Positions 1 through 9,665 of a stretch of 64,000 nucleotides of DNA are shown here, one piece after another. The notes under the pieces are model-generated. The model did no database searches. It was not told the origin of the DNA and was given only the letters and a program-made list of their open reading frames with translations. Positions within the stretch are counted from its first letter, which is position 1, and each line of letters opens with the position of its first letter. The DNA lies in the NCBI RefSeq assembly GCF_005954645.2, contig NZ_CP040695.2, positions 1,674,001 to 1,738,000 on the forward strand, written 5' to 3'. This DNA is from Nocardioides sp. S-1144. GTDB taxonomy: Bacteria > Actinomycetota > Actinomycetes > Propionibacteriales > Nocardioidaceae. A program made the translations under genes and the position numbers.

Positions 1-1
1 C

Positions 2-664
2 TCCGAGCGGCACCAGGGCACGCTGGCCGAGCGGGTCGTCGTCCCGCGGCGCAACGTCGTCCCGAAGCCGGCGTCGCTGTCGTTCGCCGAGGCCGCCTGC
101 CTCCCGACCGCCTGGCTCACCGCCTACCGGATGCTCTTCACCCGCGGCGGGCTCACCGCCGGCGACACCGTGCTCGTGCAGGGCGCGGGCGGCGGCGTCG
201 CGACGGCCTGCATCATCCTGGCGCGCGCCGCCGGGCTGCGGGTGCTGGCCACCAGCCGCGACGACGCCAAGCGGGCGCGGGCGCTCGAGATCGGCGCCCA
301 CGACGTCTTCGAGTCCGGCGCCCGGTTGCCGGTGAAGGTGGACGCCGTCATGGAGACCGTCGGCCGCGCGACCTGGTCGCACTCCATCCGGGCGCTGCGT
401 CCCGGCGGCACCCTGGTCACCAGCGGGACGACGTCCGGGCCGAAGCTCGACGACGCCGAGCTGACCCGCATCTTCTTCCTCCAGCTCAGCGTCGTGGGCT
501 CGACGATGGGCACCCGCGACGAGCTCGCCGCGCTGGTCAACCTGCTGGACGCGACCGGCACCAAGCCGCTCATCGACCGCGAGGTCCCGCTGTCGGAGGC
601 GCGCGACGGGTTCGCCGCGATGGCCGGCGGCGACGTCTTCGGCAAGATCGTCTTCACCCGCTGA
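2..664 (+). CDS. MDR-family alcohol dehydrogenase / quinone oxidoreductase, 3' part
   Basis: The gene enters from the left edge already open, so its start is not visible; 220 C-terminal residues can be read. A glycine-rich NAD(P)-binding turn (VQGAGGGVA) sits at visible residues 59-66. It is followed by the alternating strand/helix pattern of an MDR Rossmann domain and the usual C-terminal segment that ends in GKIVF. The family reduces or oxidises alcohols, aldehydes or quinones with NAD(P)H in the cytoplasm. The substrate cannot be told, because the zinc-binding N-terminal part lies outside the window. The TGA overlaps the ATG of the next gene by one base, so the two are probably co-transcribed and translationally coupled. 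Confidence 0.85.
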   Translation, partial: SERHQGTLAERVVVPRRNVVPKPASLSFAEAACLPTAWLTAYRMLFTRGGLTAGDTVLVQGAGGGVATACIILARAAGLRVLATSRDDAKRARALEIGAHDVFESGARLPVKVDAVMETVGRATWSHSIRALRPGGTLVTSGTTSGPKLDDAELTRIFFLQLSVVGSTMGTRDELAALVNLLDATGTKPLIDREVPLSEARDGFAAMAGGDVFGKIVFTR

Positions 665-1353
665 TGGGCACCCACCTGGTGACCGGCGCCAGGTCGGGCA
701 TCGGCGCCGCGCTCGCGCAGGCCCTGATGACCCGCGACGAGCAGCTCGTGCTGCCGGCCCGGACCGCGCAGCGCGCGGAGGAGCTCGCCGCGCGCTACCC
801 CGGCGCACGGACGTTCGTCGCCGACCTGGCCGACCCGGCGTCCCTGACCGTGCCCGAGCTCGAGCGGCTCGACTCCCTGCACCACGTCGCCGGCGTGGTC
901 GACCTCGCGCCGGTGGCGGAGGTGACGGCGGCGTCGCTGCGCGAGCACCTCGACGTCAACCTGGTCGCGCCGGTCGTGCTGACCCGGCTCCTGCTTCCCG
1001 CCCTGCGTGCGGCGCACGGGTTGGTGGTCTTCGTGAACTCCTCGGCCGGGCTGGTGGCCAACCCCGACTGGGCCGCCTACGCCGCGTCGAAGTTCGGGCT
1101 GCGCGCCGTCGCCGACGCGCTGCGCGGGGAGGAGGCGGGCAACGGCGTCCGCGTCACCACGGTCTTCCCCAGCCGCACCGCGACGCCGATGCAGGAGAAG
1201 GTCCACGAGCAGGAGGGGCGCACCTACGACGCCGCGCGGTGGATCAGCCCGGAGACCGTGGCCGACACCATCCTGCACGTGCTCGACCTCTCCGACGACG
1301 CGACCATCCCGGAGGTCACCGTGCGTCCGGTCGTGCCCTTCACCGGGCGCTGA
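664..1353 (+). CDS. short-chain dehydrogenase/reductase (SDR)
   Basis: A 229-residue classical SDR. The cofactor motif TGARSGIG is at residues 7-14, the NSSAG segment with the catalytic serine at about 125-129, and Tyr139 and Lys143 lie in YAASK. The length is normal for the family. The start overlaps the stop of the upstream dehydrogenase, so the two oxidoreductases form a small operon and may act on related substrates. The physiological substrate cannot be read from the sequence. A convergent amidase ends 32 bases downstream. Confidence 0.9.
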   Translation: MGTHLVTGARSGIGAALAQALMTRDEQLVLPARTAQRAEELAARYPGARTFVADLADPASLTVPELERLDSLHHVAGVVDLAPVAEVTAASLREHLDVNLVAPVVLTRLLLPALRAAHGLVVFVNSSAGLVANPDWAAYAASKFGLRAVADALRGEEAGNGVRVTTVFPSRTATPMQEKVHEQEGRTYDAARWISPETVADTILHVLDLSDDATIPEVTVRPVVPFTGR

Positions 1354-1384
1354 CGACGCCGGGGCCGCCCGGTGCGACCTGGCC

Positions 1385-2854
1385 TCAGAGCGCGGGACGC
1401 CGGTGGGCCCAGGGCTGGGCGTCCTCGAGCTGGCCGGCCAGGCTGAGCAGCTGCGCGTCGGCGCCGAGCCGGCCGACGAGCTGGACGCCGATCGGCAGCC
1501 CGGCCGCCGTCCAGTGCAGCGGCACCGTCATCGCCGGGCGCCCGGTCAGGTTCGCCAGCTGCGTGTAGGGGACCCAGCCGAGGTTCTGGCTGATCATCTG
1601 GTCCACGATCGGCGTCAGGCGCAGGATGCTGGCCGAGCGCGCGGTCAGCAGCGCCTTCTGGGCCAGGCGCACGGGCAGCGGCGCGTCGAAGGCGCCGATC
1701 CGCGGGGGAGCGGTGGCGGTGGTGGGCGTGAGCAGCAGGTCGTGGGTCTCGTGGAACTCGGCGAGGCGGCGCACGTGGGTGTGCCGGTTCTCGATCGAGC
1801 GCACGAAGTCGACCGGGCTGGTGGCGCGACCCAGCGCGGCCATGGTGAGCGTGTCGGCCTCGAACCCGCCGTCGCCGCTGCCGGTGAGCCGCTTGGCCTC
1901 GTCGACGGAGAAGGCGCAGTAGACGAACCAGCTGGTGAGGAAGTCCTTGGCCAGGGTGGCGTCGTCGAAGGGCTGGGCGTCGAGCACCTCGACGTCGTGC
2001 CCGAGCCGCTCGAGGAGCTCGGCGGCCGCGGTGGTCGCGGCGATCGCCTCGGGGTCGGGGTCGGGGTTGATGGCGCTCGCCGTGCAGACCGCGATCCGCA
2101 GCCGGCCGGGCTCGCGCAGCGCGGCGTCGGCGTAGCTGCCCTCGGCCACCTGCGGCAGGTAGGGCGAGCTCGGGATCGCCCCGGCGAGGACGTCGAGCAT
2201 CGCGGCGCTGTCGCGGACGCTGCGGGAGATGACGCCGTGGGTCGCCGTCCCGCCGAGCGGCTCGCCCTGGGCCGGGCCGGCGGGCACCAGGCCGCGGGTG
2301 GCCTTGAGCCCGAACAGGCCGCACGCGGAGGCGGGGATCCGGATCGAGCCGCCGCCGTCGCTGGCCCCCGCGCACGGGACGATGCCGGCCGCGACGGCCG
2401 CGGCGGAGCCGCCGGAGGAGCCGCCGGGCGTGTGGTCGGTGTTCCACGGGTTGCGCGCCGGCCCGTAGAGCTCGGGCTCGGTGATGCCCTTCGCGCCGAA
2501 CTCGGGGGTGTTGGTCTTGCCGAAGACCACCAGGCCGGCGTCCAGCCAGCGCTGCACGACCGTCGCGTGCTCGGCGGCCGGCAGCGTCGACAGCGAGCGG
2601 GAGCCGCCGCTGGTGGGGTAGTGCCGCACGTCCTGGCCGAGGTCCTTGACGAGGAACGGGACGCCGGCGAACGGGCCGTCGGTGCTGGTGTCGTCGGGCG
2701 GGTCGACGTCGACGACGATCGCGTTGACCCGGTCGTTCACCTCCGCCATCCGCTCCCGGGCCGCGCGCAGCAGCTCGGCGGGCGTGGTCTGCCCGGTGCG
2801 GACCAGCTCGGCCAGGCCGACGGCGTCGTGCTGTGCGTACTCCTCGTGCTCCAT
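1385..2854 (-). CDS. amidase (amidase-signature family)
   Basis: A 489-residue amidase-signature hydrolase that cleaves amide bonds through a Lys-cisSer-Ser triad. Lys70 is in FLVKDLG, the glycine/serine-rich GGSSGGSAAA stretch with the cis-serine is at about 144-153, and the nucleophile Ser170 is in DGGGSIRIPA. No signal peptide is seen, so it is probably cytoplasmic. The ATG at 2854 is supported by a TAGGCT -10 box six bases upstream (minus strand), which implies a leaderless mRNA. It lacks GatB/GatC neighbours, so it is a stand-alone amidase rather than the GatA transamidation subunit. The substrate is unknown. Confidence 0.9.
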   Translation of the reverse strand: MEHEEYAQHDAVGLAELVRTGQTTPAELLRAARERMAEVNDRVNAIVVDVDPPDDTSTDGPFAGVPFLVKDLGQDVRHYPTSGGSRSLSTLPAAEHATVVQRWLDAGLVVFGKTNTPEFGAKGITEPELYGPARNPWNTDHTPGGSSGGSAAAVAAGIVPCAGASDGGGSIRIPASACGLFGLKATRGLVPAGPAQGEPLGGTATHGVISRSVRDSAAMLDVLAGAIPSSPYLPQVAEGSYADAALREPGRLRIAVCTASAINPDPDPEAIAATTAAAELLERLGHDVEVLDAQPFDDATLAKDFLTSWFVYCAFSVDEAKRLTGSGDGGFEADTLTMAALGRATSPVDFVRSIENRHTHVRRLAEFHETHDLLLTPTTATAPPRIGAFDAPLPVRLAQKALLTARSASILRLTPIVDQMISQNLGWVPYTQLANLTGRPAMTVPLHWTAAGLPIGVQLVGRLGADAQLLSLAGQLEDAQPWAHRRPAL

Positions 2855-2898
2855 GGCGCCAGCCTAGGAGCCCGGCGGCGCCGGGGACGGGGACGCGC

Positions 2899-3519
2899 TC
2901 AGGCCCGGGAGGTCCAGTTCAGCGCGCCGACGAGCACCATCCGCAGCTGGGTGCGGGCGGTCTCGGCGACCTCCTTCTCGAGGTCGAGCCGGCCGGCGGC
3001 GACCAGGATCGCCTCGGCGGTGCTCACCATCGCGCCGACGATCAGGCTCGACAGGACGCGCAGGTCGGACGCCGACCACGGCTCGGTGCCCGGCATCCGG
3101 GCCAGGTCGGTGGCCAGCTCGCGCTCGGCGAGCTCGACCTGGTGACGGATCGCCTCGCGGACCGACAACGGGCCGGCCGCGCGCTCGCGGACGATGAACT
3201 CGAAGTGCTGGCGCTGCTGGTGCACGTGGGTCACCAGGATGTCGACCGAGCCGTCGACGATGTCGCGGAACGTCGGGTCGCTGCTGCGGACCTCGCGCAG
3301 CATCGCCCGCAGCGACACGAAGGACTCGTCGACCAGGGCCAGGCCGAGGTCCTCGAGGGAGTCGAAGTGCCGGTAGAACGCCGTCGGCACGATGCCGACC
3401 TCCTTGGCGACCTGGCGCAGCGACAGCGCGACCAGGCTGCTGTCCTCGCAGAGCGCGAGGGTGGCGTCGAGGAGGGCGCGGCGGGTCCGCTCCTTGCGCT
3501 CGACCCGGGTCTCGGTCAT
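2899..3519 (-). CDS. TetR-family transcriptional regulator
   Basis: A 206-residue regulator with an N-terminal TetR helix-turn-helix at about residues 10-57 (SLRQVAKEVGIVPTAFYRHF) and a helical ligand domain behind it. A TAGGAT -10 box lies six bases before the ATG, so the transcript is probably leaderless. The gene is divergent from the reductase/desaturase remnant at 3634, and a 28-bp palindrome lies in front of that remnant. By analogy with TetR-type regulators beside desaturase genes (for example DesT), it may sense acyl-CoA or fatty acids. That function is inference from context. Confidence 0.9.
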   Translation of the reverse strand: MTETRVERKERTRRALLDATLALCEDSSLVALSLRQVAKEVGIVPTAFYRHFDSLEDLGLALVDESFVSLRAMLREVRSSDPTFRDIVDGSVDILVTHVHQQRQHFEFIVRERAAGPLSVREAIRHQVELAERELATDLARMPGTEPWSASDLRVLSSLIVGAMVSTAEAILVAAGRLDLEKEVAETARTQLRMVLVGALNWTSRA

Positions 3520-3596
3520 CGGATGATCCTAGCCAGTGCACGTGTGTCCACGCTCACCGTGCGCGGGTCTCGACCGCGTCCACCGCCTCCGGGATG

Positions 3597-3624
3597 GTTT
3601 CGGTGTACATACGTGCACCGAAAC
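3597..3624. promoter_or_regulatory. candidate TetR operator palindrome
   Basis: An imperfect inverted repeat with 14-bp arms and 12 matching pairs, centred between 3610 and 3611. The outer arms read GTTTCGGTGTAC and GTGCACCGAAAC. It ends ten bases before the ATG of the desaturase/reductase remnant and 77 bases from the TetR start, which fits a repressor site for the divergent unit. Confidence 0.6.
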
Positions 3625-3633
3625 GGAGGCGAC

Positions 3634-4100
3634 ATGAGCACCACGACCGCCCCTTCGCCCGCCCCCTCGCCCGGCCCGGCCCCGGCACCGTCGTGGGGCG
3701 CGCGCCTGCTGCGCTCCCGGGTCCTGGCCGCCCTCACCTCGCCGCACGGCGTCGACCGCTACCTCGAGCTGGTGAACCCCATGTGGGCCGCCGAGGAGGT
3801 CCGCGCGCGGACGAGTCCCGCGGGCACTGGTACCACCGCCAGCTGCTCGGGTCGGCCAACATCACCGGCAGGCCGCTGTTCCACCTGATGACCGGCAACC
3901 TCTCGCACCAGATCGAGCACCACCTCTTCCCCGACCTGCCCGCCCGGCGCTACCCGCAGGTCGCCGAGGAGGTCCGCGAGATCTGCCAGCGCCACGGCCT
4001 CACCTACAGCACCGGTCCGCTGGGCAAGCAGCTGCTGAGCGTCGCGAGGAAGATCTGCCGGATGGCGCTGCCCCCGCGGGCCTCCGCCGTACCCGGCTGA
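3634..4100 (+). pseudogene. fused remnant: ferredoxin-reductase N-terminus joined to fatty-acid-desaturase C-terminus
   Basis: From the ATG at 3634 the first frame reads a start typical of desaturase-partner ferredoxin reductases, including LTSPHGVDRYLELVNPMW. Near 3806-3812 the recognisable sequence jumps to another frame, which reads the end of a membrane acyl desaturase: GHWYHRQLLGSANI, then the last histidine box QIEHH followed by LFPDLP. The original 5' frame stops at 3888 and the desaturase frame stops at 4100. In related actinobacteria the two genes are adjacent, for example Rv3230c and Rv3229c. The simplest reading is one deletion that removed most of both genes and left a frame mismatch. 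No functional enzyme can be made. An assembly collapse is the alternative. Confidence 0.8.
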
Positions 4101-4116
4101 GGGGCACACTGGAGCC

Positions 4117-4356
4117 ATGAACGACCACCTGTCGAAGTCCGAGATCACCAAGGACTCCCTCCAGGCGGCCGCCGAGGCCGCGGCCACCACGGTCGGTGAG
4201 GTCACCACGATCATCACCGCCGCGGTCAGGGACGTCGCCGGCGTGCTCGGCGGCTTCGCCACCGAGGTGTTCGAGATCCGCGACTCCGCCCGCCGGGCCG
4301 GCGCCGAGCACGGCGCGGACGACGCCGGCGCCGCGGGCGACGCGGGCGACGGCTGA
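4117..4356 (+). CDS. small alanine-rich hypothetical protein
   Basis: A 79-residue protein, not recognised. It is predicted to be largely helical (residues 8-60), with an acidic Ala/Gly/Asp tail. There is no signal peptide or clear membrane helix. A CACACT box lies six bases before the ATG, like the leaderless arrangement of several neighbours, and GGAG also precedes the start. It follows the desaturase remnant by 16 bases. Confidence 0.55.
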   Translation: MNDHLSKSEITKDSLQAAAEAAATTVGEVTTIITAAVRDVAGVLGGFATEVFEIRDSARRAGAEHGADDAGAAGDAGDG

Positions 4357-4366
4357 GCCGGAGGGC

Positions 4367-4777
4367 TCAGCGGCGTCCGTCGAGCCGCCGGACGAGCACC
4401 TGCGGGGCCATCACCCGGTAGCTCTCGGTGACCAGCTCGGCGACCTCGTCCCAGTCGGTGGCGTCGTCGAGCAGCAGCGCGACCACGCCCGGCGCCCACG
4501 GCGGCCGGAGGTAGGGCGGCCCGGCGCTGCTCAGCGCGAGGAGCTCCTCGCCGGCGGACCGGAACACGACCGCCGGCGCCGGCTCGACGACCGTGCCGGG
4601 CGCGTACTCCTCGACGTGGTGCGGCGTCAGCACCAGCACGTGCGCGAACGTCCGCCTCCGCACCCGCCACCGCACGCCGGTCCACGCCTCCTCCTCGTAG
4701 GCGTCGGGCAGCGTGGTCGCCGTCCGCGCGACCCGCTCGACCAGCTTCGAGTCGGGCTCCGGACGCCCCCTGACCAC
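4367..4777 (-). CDS. MmcQ/YjbR-family protein
   Basis: A 136-residue protein of the MmcQ/YjbR (CyaY-like DNA-binding fold) family. The signs are the opening TTLPDAYEEEAW, a basic RRRTFAHV strand and the C-terminal helix TDWDEVAELVTESYRVMAP. The GTG at 4777 is the only sensible start downstream of the preceding gene's stop (4786), giving an 8-base gap and a likely operon. The molecular role of the family is not established. Confidence 0.75.
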   Translation of the reverse strand: MVRGRPEPDSKLVERVARTATTLPDAYEEEAWTGVRWRVRRRTFAHVLVLTPHHVEEYAPGTVVEPAPAVVFRSAGEELLALSSAGPPYLRPPWAPGVVALLLDDATDWDEVAELVTESYRVMAPQVLVRRLDGRR

Positions 4778-4785
4778 GTGCGGGC

Positions 4786-5430
4786 CTATCCGAAGGTCAT
4801 GCGGAACGACGCCATCCGCGACGACGACAGGGGGCGCGCCCGGCGCAGGAACGCGAGCGGCCCGTCGTCGGCGAAGTCCCAGCGGGCGCGGGCGGGCAGG
4901 ATCTTGGCGCTGCCGCCGAAGGTGGTGCTGCGGTCGCCGCCCCCCTCGGGCAGGCCCGGCTGCCAGAGCCCCATGCGGAACGGGAGCCGCGGCGCCACCC
5001 GTGAGACGTCGCGGAACGTCGCGCTCGCGATCGGACGTCGGCCCAGCGACGCCGACCAGTCGGTCGTCGTGAGCGGCCCGCGGTGGGCGGAGTCGAGGTC
5101 GAAGTCGCACAGGCCCTTGGGGATCGCCCACAGCTCGCGGCCGCCCGCGACCGAGGCGGGGGAGTCGACCCAGATGTGGTGATCGAGCCCCGCCGGCCCC
5201 GGCCCTCGCGCCGCGGGGAGCGCCCGCGCCACCAGCAGCTCGGAGTAGGTCAGGGGGCTGCCCTCGTCGTAGGAGACGAACGCGGCGCCGTACAGGCCCC
5301 GGGGGCGGTCGCCGACGTCGGCGCCGAGCCGGAACAGGGTCAGCCACAGCGACCCGACCATCCGCCACGGGGGGTCCGGGTAGGCGACCCGGTCGTGCGG
5401 GAGCTCCGGGTGCTCGGCGGGCGAGGTCAT
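4786..5430 (-). CDS. acetoacetate decarboxylase-like protein
   Basis: A 214-residue member of the acetoacetate decarboxylase-like superfamily. The motif GRELWAIPKGL at about residues 98-108 matches the GRE..(G/A).PK segment that holds the Schiff-base lysine of true acetoacetate decarboxylases. Many actinobacterial relatives are uncharacterised and may not decarboxylate acetoacetate. A TAGGGT -10 box six bases before the ATG implies a leaderless mRNA. Upstream and divergent is the monooxygenase-like gene at 5469; the starts are only 38 bases apart. Confidence 0.75.
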   Translation of the reverse strand: MTSPAEHPELPHDRVAYPDPPWRMVGSLWLTLFRLGADVGDRPRGLYGAAFVSYDEGSPLTYSELLVARALPAARGPGPAGLDHHIWVDSPASVAGGRELWAIPKGLCDFDLDSAHRGPLTTTDWSASLGRRPIASATFRDVSRVAPRLPFRMGLWQPGLPEGGGDRSTTFGGSAKILPARARWDFADDGPLAFLRRARPLSSSRMASFRMTFG

Positions 5431-5468
5431 GGCCCGACCCTAGTGAAACGGCGACTACCCTCGCGAGC

Positions 5469-5789
5469 GTGATCGTCGTCAACCGCTTCCGCGTGCCCGA
5501 GGACGACGGCGCCACGTTCCGCGCCGACCTGCAGCGGGCCCACGCCGCGCTCGCCGAGCGGCCCGGCTACCTGACCGGCACGATCGGGCGCAACGTCGAC
5601 GACCCCGAGCTGTGGGTGCTCTCCACGACGTGGGAGCACGTCGGGGCCTACCGGCGCGCGCTGTCGGCCTACGACGTGAAGCTGCACGCCGTCCCGACGC
5701 TCCTGCGGGCGATCGACGAGCCCAGCGCCTACGAGGTCGCCGACCCCGGGACCGACCTGAACATCCGGCAGACGCGCTCGTTAGGCTGA
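5469..5789 (+). CDS. antibiotic-biosynthesis-monooxygenase (ABM) fold protein
   Basis: A 106-residue single-domain protein with the dimeric alpha/beta ferredoxin-like ABM pattern: an opening VVNRFRV strand, FRADLQRAHAALAERPGYL, and the strand LWVLSTTWE. Members act as quinone monooxygenases or haem-handling proteins; the substrate here is unknown. The GTG start is fixed by a TACCCT -10 box seven bases upstream, suggesting a leaderless transcript. It ends 51 bases before glyQS. Confidence 0.75.
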   Translation: MIVVNRFRVPEDDGATFRADLQRAHAALAERPGYLTGTIGRNVDDPELWVLSTTWEHVGAYRRALSAYDVKLHAVPTLLRAIDEPSAYEVADPGTDLNIRQTRSLG

Positions 5790-5840
5790 AAGCTCCACGA
5801 TCGACAGCCAGTCGACCGCACCAGCACCAGGAGCACCACC

Positions 5841-7241
<1,401 letters not shown>

Positions 7242-7250
7242 CCGACCCAC

Positions 7251-7293
7251 CACGCCGACCCGTCAGTGATCACTGACGGGTCGGCGTGCTTTT
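7251..7293 (+). terminator. intrinsic terminator after glyQS
   Basis: A perfect 38-nt palindrome (7251-7288, 19 bp per arm, innermost bases GATC) followed by CTTTTC. It lies 10 bases after the glyQS stop. Confidence 0.85.
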
Positions 7294-7327
7294 CGTGCGG
7301 GGTGCGGGCACCACGCATCATGGAGGG

Positions 7328-8461
7328 GTGACCTCCCCCCTCCAGCTCGGCCCGCTGCGGGTCGAGACCCCCGTGGTGCTGGCCCCGATGGCCGGCATCA
7401 CCAACGCGGCCTACCGCCGGCTCTGCGCCGAGCAGGGCGCCGGGCTCTACGTCTGCGAGATGATCACCTCGCGCGGCCTCGTCGAGCGCGACGAGACCAC
7501 GATGAGCATGCTCGTCTTCGACGAGCTGGAGACGACCCGCTCGGTGCAGCTCTACGGCACCGACCCGGTCTACGTCGCCAAGGCCACCGAGATCCTGTGC
7601 GGGGAGTACGGCGTCGCGCACGTCGACCTGAACTTCGGCTGCCCGGTCCCGAAGGTGACCCGCAAGGGCGGCGGCGGCGCGCTGCCCTGGAAGCGCAACC
7701 TGCTCGGCCAGATCCTCGAGCACGCGGTCGCGGCCGCGGCGCCCTACGACGTCCCGGTGACGATGAAGACCCGCAAGGGCCTCGACGAGGACCACCTCAC
7801 CTACCTCGACGCCGGCCGGATCGCCGAGGACGCCGGCTGCGCGGCGATCGCGCTGCACGGACGCACCGTCGCGCAGGCCTACAGCGGCGCGGCCGACTGG
7901 GACGCGATCGCCGCCCTGGTCGCCCACGTCGACCGCATCCCCGTGCTCGGCAACGGCGACATCTGGGAGGCGGCCGACGCGCTGCGGATGGTCGAGCAGA
8001 CCGGTGCCGCGGGCGTGGTCGTCGGGCGCGGCTGCCTGGGCCGGCCGTGGCTGTTCCGCGACCTCGCCGCCGCCTTCGCCGGTGACGACGTCAAGACCCT
8101 CCCGACGCTGGGCGAGGTGGCCGCGATGATGCGCCGTCACGCCGAGCTGCTCTGCGAGCACATGGGGGAGGAGCGCGGCTGCAAGGAGTTCCGCAAGCAC
8201 GTCACGTGGTACCTCAAGGGCTTCGCCGCGGGTGGCCCGATGCGCCGCTCGCTCGGGCTCGTCGACAGCCTCGCCGCCCTCGACGGGCTGCTGGCCGAGC
8301 TGGACGCCGACGAGCCGTTCCCGGTCTCCGAGCTGGGCTCGCCGCGCGGGCGGCAGGGTTCGCCGCGCGACCGGGTCGTGCTCCCCGAGGGGTGGCTCGA
8401 CGACACCGACGGCACCGGCGTCGTGCTGCGCGAGGACGCCGCCGAGACCACCGGCGGGTGA
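7328..8461 (+). CDS. dusB: tRNA-dihydrouridine synthase
   Basis: An FMN-dependent enzyme that reduces uridines of tRNA to dihydrouridine, 377 residues from the GTG at 7328. Seen: LAPMAGITNAAYRRLC near the N-terminus, the NFGCP motif with the catalytic cysteine (DLNFGCPVPKVTRKGGG), MKTRKG, LHGRT, and the GNGDIW and GRG phosphate-binding loops of the TIM barrel. The GTG at 7328 has GGAGGG directly before it, whereas the longer reading frame from 7286 starts inside the glyQS terminator. The usual actinobacterial annotation is DusB. Confidence 0.93.
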   Translation: MTSPLQLGPLRVETPVVLAPMAGITNAAYRRLCAEQGAGLYVCEMITSRGLVERDETTMSMLVFDELETTRSVQLYGTDPVYVAKATEILCGEYGVAHVDLNFGCPVPKVTRKGGGGALPWKRNLLGQILEHAVAAAAPYDVPVTMKTRKGLDEDHLTYLDAGRIAEDAGCAAIALHGRTVAQAYSGAADWDAIAALVAHVDRIPVLGNGDIWEAADALRMVEQTGAAGVVVGRGCLGRPWLFRDLAAAFAGDDVKTLPTLGEVAAMMRRHAELLCEHMGEERGCKEFRKHVTWYLKGFAAGGPMRRSLGLVDSLAALDGLLAELDADEPFPVSELGSPRGRQGSPRDRVVLPEGWLDDTDGTGVVLREDAAETTGG

Positions 8462-8554
8462 CCGCGGGGTGGACGGCGGGTGACCCGGCTCACTGTCCAC
8501 AGGTTCGGTCGAGATTGACCACGGCCACGCCGCCTGTGCTTCACTCGTGACTTC

Positions 8555-8585
8555 GTGCCCGCCGCCGGCCTCCGGTGACGGGCAC
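8555..8585 (+). promoter_or_regulatory. hairpin in the leader of the secreted SH3-type protein gene
   Basis: Inverted repeat GTGCCCG/CGGGCAC with an inner CCGG pairing, 33 bases before the GTG at 8618. No U-tract follows, so it is a leader structure and not a terminator. No known riboswitch consensus could be recognised. Confidence 0.3.
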
Positions 8586-8617
8586 CGCCCTGACATCGAT
8601 CGCAAAGGATCAGCGCT

Positions 8618-9577
8618 GTGGCTCAGCATCGCCACAAGCGGGAAACCAATGCCCGCACCCAGCTCGTCGCGCGGCTCCCGCGCCCCCGGGCCGGCTTCCT
8701 CGCCGCCCCCCTGGCCGTCATCGCGACCGCCGGTGCCGTGTCGATCGGCGTCCTGGGCGCCGAGCTCCCGGCCAGCCCCGTGGCCGCCGGCCCCGTCGTC
8801 GGCGACCCGACCGCGACCACTGCCGGCGACGTCGTCGGACGGCGCACCACCCTGTCGCGCGGTGGCGACTCCGGGCGCGGCGACGCCGCCCGTGGCACCG
8901 ACTCCGCCTCGCAGACCACCGCGAAGAACGCGGCCCGGGCCCCGGTGGCGCTGAGCCCGCAGGAGCTGGAGATCCAGGCGCTGCTGAAGCCGGCCGCCGT
9001 CGAGCGCGCGATCGCGCGGGCCGACAGCACGCTGTGGACCTCGGAGTCCCTCAACCTCTGGACCGAGCCCGGTGACGACGCCGCCCAGACCGGCGAGATC
9101 GCCGCGGGCGAGAAGGTCGTGGCGACCGGGCGCACCATGCTCGACCGCGTCGAGATCGTGTGGGAGAAGGACGAGACCCGCTGGGTGACCAGCGGCTACC
9201 TCACCGAGGAGGAGCCGTTCACCCTCGGCGGCGAGTGCACCAACGGCACCTCGGTCGCCTCGGGCGTCAGCCCCAACATCGTCAAGGTGCACCAGGCCGT
9301 GTGCGCGCAGTTCCCCGACATCACCGTCTACGGCACCTTCCGCGGCGACGGCGAGCACGCCCAGGGCATCGCCGTCGACATCATGGTCTCCGGTGCCGAG
9401 GGCCAGGCCGTGGCCGACTTCCTGCGCGAGTACCACGCCGACCTTGGCATCAGCTACCTGATCTACGCCCAGCGCATCTGGTCGGTCCAGCGCTCCGGCG
9501 AGGGCTGGCGGGGCATGGAGAACCGCGGCTCCACCACCGCGAACCACTACGACCACGTGCACGTCACCACCTACTGA
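8618..9577 (+). CDS. secreted protein, SH3-like region plus M15/ARB_07466-like C-terminal domain
   Basis: A 319-residue exported protein. The basic N-terminus is followed by a hydrophobic segment at about residues 28-47, then a Thr/Ala/Arg-rich linker to about 115. Residues 125-195 look like an SH3-type domain (LNLWTEPGDDAAQTGEI). The C-terminal domain opens with a disulphide candidate (GGECTNGT, AVCAQFPD) and ends HYDHVHV. That resembles the His-rich end of D-Ala-D-Ala-peptidase-like and ARB_07466-type domains. A role in peptidoglycan binding or trimming is likely but not proven; the complete zinc-ligand set is not obvious. The GTG start follows AAAGGA. Confidence 0.75.
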   Translation: MAQHRHKRETNARTQLVARLPRPRAGFLAAPLAVIATAGAVSIGVLGAELPASPVAAGPVVGDPTATTAGDVVGRRTTLSRGGDSGRGDAARGTDSASQTTAKNAARAPVALSPQELEIQALLKPAAVERAIARADSTLWTSESLNLWTEPGDDAAQTGEIAAGEKVVATGRTMLDRVEIVWEKDETRWVTSGYLTEEEPFTLGGECTNGTSVASGVSPNIVKVHQAVCAQFPDITVYGTFRGDGEHAQGIAVDIMVSGAEGQAVADFLREYHADLGISYLIYAQRIWSVQRSGEGWRGMENRGSTTANHYDHVHVTTY

Positions 9578-9665
9578 CGCCGCACCGCCCCCCGACGCCG
9601 GCACGCCACGCGACCGGGGGAGACTGCGCGCCCGCGCCGTCGCCCTCCCGTCTAGGCTCACGCCA

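Noticed and set aside
5790..5840. T-box riboswitch before glyQS
   Set aside because: The leader is under 60 nt, too short for a T-box, and no T-box bulge sequence is present.
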